Below are positions 6,247 through 9,849 of a DNA stretch of 9,849 nucleotides, piece by piece. Every line of letters begins with the position of its first letter. Positions within the stretch are counted from its first letter, which is position 1. The notes beneath the pieces were generated by a model. That model saw only the letters and a program-made list of their open reading frames with translations, did not search any database and was not told where the DNA came from. A program made the position numbers and the translations under genes. The DNA lies in the NCBI GenBank assembly GCA_012514775.1, contig JAAYZQ010000111.1, positions 1 through 9,849 of the forward strand. The letters are read 5' to 3'. The DNA comes from Anaerolineaceae bacterium (lineage in GTDB: Bacteria > Chloroflexota > Anaerolineae > JAAYZQ01).

Positions 6247-7806
6247 ATGATCCCACCCCATTGGCCCAAGTGGATGCTCTTTTTCATCGCCTTCGGCGCG
6301 GCCCTGGCCATCATTGTGGCCGGCCTTATCCTGGAGCCCATCGGGCTCGCCCTTTCGCCGACCATCACGCCCGAGTCCGAACTGCCGGTCATCAATTACG
6401 CCCGGCCCCTGTCGCTGGAGTGCGAAGCGTGCCACTTTGATCCACAGGCTCTCCTCGACAGTGGCGCCGCGCCCGAAGCCCTGGACGCGCTGACCATCGA
6501 GCACACCACGCTCGAAACGCCCAACGGCAGCCTGGGCTGCGTCACCTGCCACGATGGTACGCCCGGCACCGCCGACAAGGACGCCGCCCACGAGGGGCTG
6601 AACCTGGACCTGGCCGTCACCCACCCCCAGGACTGCGTGCTCTGCCATCGCGACCTGCCCGACGAGATCCCGGAAGATCACATGCGCACGCCCCACGGCA
6701 CCATCACCAACGCCGTGTGGGAGGGCTCGGCCTGCGGCGTCCAGTGCATCGACTGCCACGGGCAGGTCGGCCACGGCTTTGACCCGGTCACCGGCAGCAA
6801 CATCTGCCCCATGTCCGTCTGCCAGGACTGCCACCAGACCAAGAACATGGAGGCGTCGCTGACCCAGTGCAGCACCTGCCACGTGGGACCCCACACCCTG
6901 CCCGACGAGACCACGGCCTGCGAGACGTGCCACGCCTCGACCGAAGGCTGGCACGAGATTGCCCTGGCCGAGCACGAGGTGGAGCTGACGGGCAAGCACG
7001 GCGAGCTGGACTGCTTTGCCTGCCACCGCTGGCCCAACTTTTCCGGGCTGGAGGCGACGTGCAGCAACTGCCACACCCGTACCCACGAACAGGGCAACGA
7101 CAACTGCGCCGTGTGCCACAGCCCCGATGGCTGGGACACCTCTGTCGGGCTGCTACTGGCCCTGGCCATGGACGCCCCCCACCCCTCCGAAGGCGTGGAG
7201 GCCTGCCGCGACTGTCACGGGCTGGAGGGCGAAAACGCCACCCCCGATGGCCACCAGGAGATGACCGAGGACACCTGCCAGGCGTGTCACGCGCCCCAGT
7301 CGGCCCCGGCCATCCAACATCCGGTGGAGCAGCGCGAAGCGTGCCTGGAATGCCACGCGACGAACGCCCTGGCTCCCTACCCCTCCGGCAGCCACGCCAC
7401 CTACGAGGAGGACATCTGCGGCACCTGCCACCAGCCGTCCGGCCTGGAGCCGCCCGCCGTGACCCACACCCTGGAGCGCCGCCGGGAATGCGCCGCGTGC
7501 CACGGCCCGGTGCGGCCCTTCCCCTTCCCGGCCAGCCACGCGGGGCGCGGCGAAGAGCTGTGCCTGGCGTGCCACACAGCGGAAGACGTGCCCACGGCCA
7601 TGCTGCACCTGTTTCCCATCGATCACAGCGGCGCATCCGAAAACTGCGAGCTGTGCCACAACGATTTCCGGTTCGAAACGTTCACCTGCGAGACGTGCCA
7701 TTCGGGCGACACGATCCGGGTCATCCACGACGAGCGGGGCATCAAGCTCGAAGAGGATTGCACCATCTGTCACCCACAGGGCAAGAAACCGCAACCCGGC
7801 GGCTAG
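6247..7806 (+). CDS. Membrane-anchored multihaem c-type cytochrome with 19 CxxCH motifs
   Basis: A 519-residue cytochrome. Residues about 9-33 form one hydrophobic segment without a clear cleavage site, so it is probably an uncleaved anchor with the rest outside the membrane. Nineteen CxxCH haem sites have first cysteines at 59, 98, 130, 167, 192, 208, 225, 256, 272, 287, 320, 344, 366, 391, 415, 439, 467, 481 and 505. Three zones are visible: four widely spaced haems (59-171), two triads with 15-17-residue spacing (192-229 and 256-291), and a regular array from 320 to 443 spaced 22-25 residues. Each array repeat has a histidine exactly eight residues before its first cysteine, a likely distal axial ligand. 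The protein needs a cytochrome c maturation system not seen here. Between the NrfD pair and the ferredoxin-AOR pair, it is the obvious electron bridge, by inference. GAGG (6235-6238) precedes the ATG. Confidence 0.93.
   Translation: MIPPHWPKWMLFFIAFGAALAIIVAGLILEPIGLALSPTITPESELPVINYARPLSLECEACHFDPQALLDSGAAPEALDALTIEHTTLETPNGSLGCVTCHDGTPGTADKDAAHEGLNLDLAVTHPQDCVLCHRDLPDEIPEDHMRTPHGTITNAVWEGSACGVQCIDCHGQVGHGFDPVTGSNICPMSVCQDCHQTKNMEASLTQCSTCHVGPHTLPDETTACETCHASTEGWHEIALAEHEVELTGKHGELDCFACHRWPNFSGLEATCSNCHTRTHEQGNDNCAVCHSPDGWDTSVGLLLALAMDAPHPSEGVEACRDCHGLEGENATPDGHQEMTEDTCQACHAPQSAPAIQHPVEQREACLECHATNALAPYPSGSHATYEEDICGTCHQPSGLEPPAVTHTLERRRECAACHGPVRPFPFPASHAGRGEELCLACHTAEDVPTAMLHLFPIDHSGASENCELCHNDFRFETFTCETCHSGDTIRVIHDERGIKLEEDCTICHPQGKKPQPGG
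7180..7575 (+). repeat. Six-fold H-x7-CxxCH haem repeat inside the cytochrome gene
   Basis: Residues 312-443 of the cytochrome contain six consecutive units in which a histidine precedes CxxCH by exactly eight residues: H312/C320, H336/C344, H358/C366, H383/C391, H407/C415 and H431/C439. Unit lengths are 24, 22, 25, 24 and 24 residues. The residues between are poorly conserved, so the periodicity is a structural haem-ligation pattern rather than a recent DNA duplication. A seventh looser unit (H460/C467) follows. Confidence 0.8.
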
Positions 7807-7873
7807 GAAAAAGGATTCAATGACGAATTTTGAGCGCACATACTACTGGAGCGAGGAACGAAAGGAGCAGACA

Positions 7874-8632
7874 ATGAACGACAGGGAAAGAGAGCAGGTT
7901 GGCGGCCCTGACAAAGCTTCGGCGAACCCCTTGGTTTCGCTCGTCTGGACGCCGACCACGCGCCGCAAATTCCTGAAGCTGACAGGGGTCGGTGGCGCTT
8001 CGCTCGTGGCCCTCGGCTACGCCGGCAACCTGGCCTCGGCCCTGCAAGGCCGGCAGGTCTACACGGCCAACGCCGATGGCCTGGTGGTCGCCGACCCGAC
8101 GCGCTGCGTCGGCTGCCGGCGCTGCGAGCTGGCCTGCACCGAGTTCAACGAAGGCAAGGCCCAGCCTTCGATGGCTCGCATCAAGGTCGCCCGCAACTGG
8201 AACTTTGGCCCCGAGGGACTGGCCGCCGGCTTTTACGCGGGTGCGGGCCGGTTCGGCAATCACGTCGTCGTCCAGGACACCTGCAAGCAGTGCCCGCACC
8301 CCGTGCCCTGCCAGACGGCCTGCCCCAACGGCGCCATCGAGGTGGTCACGCCCGTGAACGCCCGGGTGGTGAACCCGGAAAAGTGCGTGGGCTGCCGCAT
8401 TTGCCAGCGGGCCTGCCCCTGGGGAATGACCTCCTTCGACGAGGAGGCGCAAAAGGCGACCAAGTGCCACCTGTGCGCGGGCAACCCGGAATGCGTCCAG
8501 GCCTGCCCGGTGGGCGCCCTGCAATACATCCCCTGGGTCGACACGACGGAGGACGAGCCGGCGCGGTTCGTCGTGCCAGGTTACATCTCTCTGCCGGCCG
8601 ATGCGCAGGCTACCTGCGCCCAGTGCCACTAA
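7874..8632 (+). CDS. Tat-type ferredoxin with four [4Fe-4S] clusters and a C-terminal CxxCH; AOR partner
   Basis: A 252-residue iron-sulfur protein. From ATG 7874, a twin-arginine motif TTRRKFLK (28-35) is followed by a mildly hydrophobic stretch (36-53) and a possible cleavage site after ASA (54-56). Four cysteine sets follow: 78/81/84/88 (CVGCRRCELAC), 137/140/146/150, 171/174/177/181 (CVGCRICQRACP) and 198/201/207/211. The last residues are CAQCH (248-252), an extra haem-type motif ending at the stop codon. Four-cluster ferredoxins of this kind sit beside AOR-family catalytic genes (AorA, BamC and the WOR5 partner) and accept their electrons; an AOR-family gene follows after 22 bases. The start at 7874 has GGAG (7864-7867) six bases upstream and is preferred. 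An in-frame ATG at 7820 with AAGGA only four bases away would add 18 residues. A Tat signal is unexpected for an AOR partner. Confidence 0.9.
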   Translation: MNDREREQVGGPDKASANPLVSLVWTPTTRRKFLKLTGVGGASLVALGYAGNLASALQGRQVYTANADGLVVADPTRCVGCRRCELACTEFNEGKAQPSMARIKVARNWNFGPEGLAAGFYAGAGRFGNHVVVQDTCKQCPHPVPCQTACPNGAIEVVTPVNARVVNPEKCVGCRICQRACPWGMTSFDEEAQKATKCHLCAGNPECVQACPVGALQYIPWVDTTEDEPARFVVPGYISLPADAQATCAQCH

Positions 8633-8654
8633 GATCGAGGAACGGAGGCGACAA

Positions 8655-9849
8655 ATGGCAACGTATGGCGGATGGACAGGCAAGATCCTGCGGGTCGATC
8701 TGACCAGGGGCAAGATCGAGGCGGAAGATACCCTGCCCAAGTACAAGGACTGGATGGGCGGCTCGGGCCTGGCCTACAAGATCATATGGGATGAAGTGCC
8801 GGTTGGCACACAAGCGTACGATCCGGAAAATATCATCGTCCTGGGCGGCGGCCCGCTGACGGGCACCGGCGCGCCCACGGGCGGCCGCTGCACCATCACG
8901 TCGCTCTTTCCCAGCACGCCCGGCCACCTGGTGGCCAGCGGCCACATGGGCGGAAGCTGGGCCCCGGAGCTCAAATTCGCCGGCTGGGACGCTGTCGTGG
9001 TCACTGGCAGGTCGGAAAAGCCGGTTTGGCTCTGCATCGAAGACGACAAGGTGACCCTGCGCGACGCCAGCCGCATGTGGGGCAACGGCATCTTTCGTAC
9101 CACGGCCGAGATCTGCGAGATGATGGGTAACGACGCTCACGTGGCCGCCATCGGCCAGTCGGGCGAGAACATGGTCAACCAGTCGGTCATCATGTGCGAC
9201 CGCTCCCATTCGGCCGGCGGTCTCGGCGGCGTCATGGGCTCCAAGAACCTCAAGGCCATCGGCGTGCGCGGCACAGGCAGCGTGCGCATGGCCGCGTCGC
9301 CCGCGGAGTGGAAGGCCCTGGTTCGCGAGATGCTGGCCCTCCTGGGCGCCAACAACCAGGGCGTGGTGCCCAACACGCCCCAGGCCTGGTCCGAGTATTA
9401 CGACCGCGGCACGCGCTGGACGGCGCGCAAGGGCCTGTTCTGGGGAGCCGCCGAGCCGCCCATCGAGGTGGGCGAGTGCCCGGGCGACGACCTGAACAAG
9501 ATCGGCTATCGCACCCACAAGGGCGTCCTCGATTTTCGCACCGCCGACCCCGCGACTGGCCGGCCCATCGGCGAGCTCATCACGGTGCGCATGGGCGGCT
9601 GCCACTCGTGCCCCATCCGCTGCCACATCCTCATCGACCTGCCATCCATGGAGACCAAGTACGGCCTGCCCCGCTACTCGTCCAACACCTGCTCGGGCTG
9701 GCAAGGCGGGCAGATGTACCCCAAGAACTCGGGCGATCCGTGGATCGACACCGAGACCAAGGTACTGGGCTCCATCCTGGCCGACGACTACGGGATCTGG
9801 AACAACTACTCGCAAATGGGCAGTGACTTTGCCTACGCCTACGAACACG
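8655..9849 (+). CDS. Aldehyde ferredoxin oxidoreductase family tungstopterin enzyme (3' end outside window)
   Basis: The first 398 residues of an AOR-family protein, which usually has about 600-650. The N-terminus WTGKILRVDLTRGKI (7-21) and WMGGSGLAYKI (33-43) are typical of the AOR N-terminal domain, followed by GGGPLTGTGAPTGGR (64-78), GGSWAPELKFAGWDAVVVTG (99-118) and the pterin-region motif AGGLGGVMGSKNLKAI (187-202). CHSCPIRC (316-323) supplies three ligands of the single [4Fe-4S] cluster; the fourth cysteine should lie beyond the right edge. The family oxidises aldehydes to acids with low-potential electron transfer (AOR, FOR, GAPOR) and includes WOR5 and the benzoyl-CoA reductase subunit BamB, so the substrate cannot be named. 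No signal peptide is present. GGAGG (8644-8648) six bases before the ATG fixes the start. The preceding ferredoxin gene is the expected electron partner. Confidence 0.93.
   Translation, partial: MATYGGWTGKILRVDLTRGKIEAEDTLPKYKDWMGGSGLAYKIIWDEVPVGTQAYDPENIIVLGGGPLTGTGAPTGGRCTITSLFPSTPGHLVASGHMGGSWAPELKFAGWDAVVVTGRSEKPVWLCIEDDKVTLRDASRMWGNGIFRTTAEICEMMGNDAHVAAIGQSGENMVNQSVIMCDRSHSAGGLGGVMGSKNLKAIGVRGTGSVRMAASPAEWKALVREMLALLGANNQGVVPNTPQAWSEYYDRGTRWTARKGLFWGAAEPPIEVGECPGDDLNKIGYRTHKGVLDFRTADPATGRPIGELITVRMGGCHSCPIRCHILIDLPSMETKYGLPRYSSNTCSGWQGGQMYPKNSGDPWIDTETKVLGSILADDYGIWNNYSQMGSDFAYAYEH

Noticed and set aside
6223..7119. Minus-strand open frame of 298 codons opposite the cytochrome
   Set aside because: The plus strand carries 19 CxxCH motifs in one frame; the antisense reading has no domain.
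7820..7873. Earlier in-frame ATG for the second ferredoxin
   Set aside because: AAGGA lies only four bases away, whereas ATG 7874 has GGAG at six bases. The longer form is possible but less likely, and it leaves the Tat motif unchanged.
8610..9848. Long open frame (about 412 codons) on the minus strand opposite the AOR gene
   Set aside because: The plus strand encodes an unmistakable AOR. The antisense frame is a by-product of GC-rich codon use, with a low-complexity Ala/Gly/Val/His composition and no recognisable domain.
1..9849. CRISPR array, tRNA or rRNA genes, insertion sequence or transposase
   Set aside because: No regularly spaced identical repeats, tRNA-like cloverleaf, rRNA-like stretch or transposase motif was seen on either strand by eye.

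Overview
The window is GC-rich (about 70% by hand count in several stretches, one stretch near 52%). It comes from a bacterium with Tat export, c-type cytochrome maturation and a tungsten/molybdopterin enzyme. The mix of genes (multi-Ig secreted protein, GntR regulator with a band-7 protein, NrfD-type membrane module, multihaem cytochrome, aldehyde ferredoxin oxidoreductase family protein) would suit an anaerobic or facultative member of the Chloroflexota (Anaerolineae-like) or a similar uncultured lineage. That placement is inference, with no marker gene in the window.

Layout. (1) Positions 1-2738, minus strand: the 5' (N-terminal) part of a very large repetitive extracellular-type protein with propeller-like repeats, a C2-like patch and at least three Ig-like domains. 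It runs off the left edge, and its upstream end looks broken: coding-like sequence continues to 2840, where a stop closes the frame with no start codon or signal peptide. (2) 2841-2959: a regulatory gap with a promoter, an AT-rich dyad over the -10 element and a leader hairpin. (3) 2960-4307, plus strand: a YtrA-type GntR regulator overlapping by 35 bases a two-transmembrane stomatin/slipin-like SPFH protein. (4) 4308-4582: an intergenic region with a consensus sigma-70 promoter (TTGACA, 17-base spacer, TATAAT) and inverted repeats that may be operators. (5) 4583-9849 and beyond, plus strand: a tightly packed operon of five genes with gaps of 10, 28, 67 (or 13) and 22 bases.

The operon is the most interesting part. 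It encodes a Tat-exported ferredoxin with four [4Fe-4S] clusters, an eight-helix NrfD/PsrC-like quinone-site membrane protein, a membrane-anchored cytochrome with 19 CxxCH haem sites, a second Tat-type four-cluster ferredoxin that ends in an extra CxxCH, and an aldehyde ferredoxin oxidoreductase (AOR) family protein cut by the right edge. The likely scheme, by inference, is an AOR-family tungstopterin enzyme exchanging electrons with the second ferredoxin, then the 19-haem cytochrome, then the first ferredoxin and NrfD at the quinone pool, in either direction. The Tat-like signals on both iron-sulfur proteins suggest that the AOR could act outside the cytoplasmic membrane by hitchhiking on its partner. 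That would be unusual for this family and is the main thing to test.
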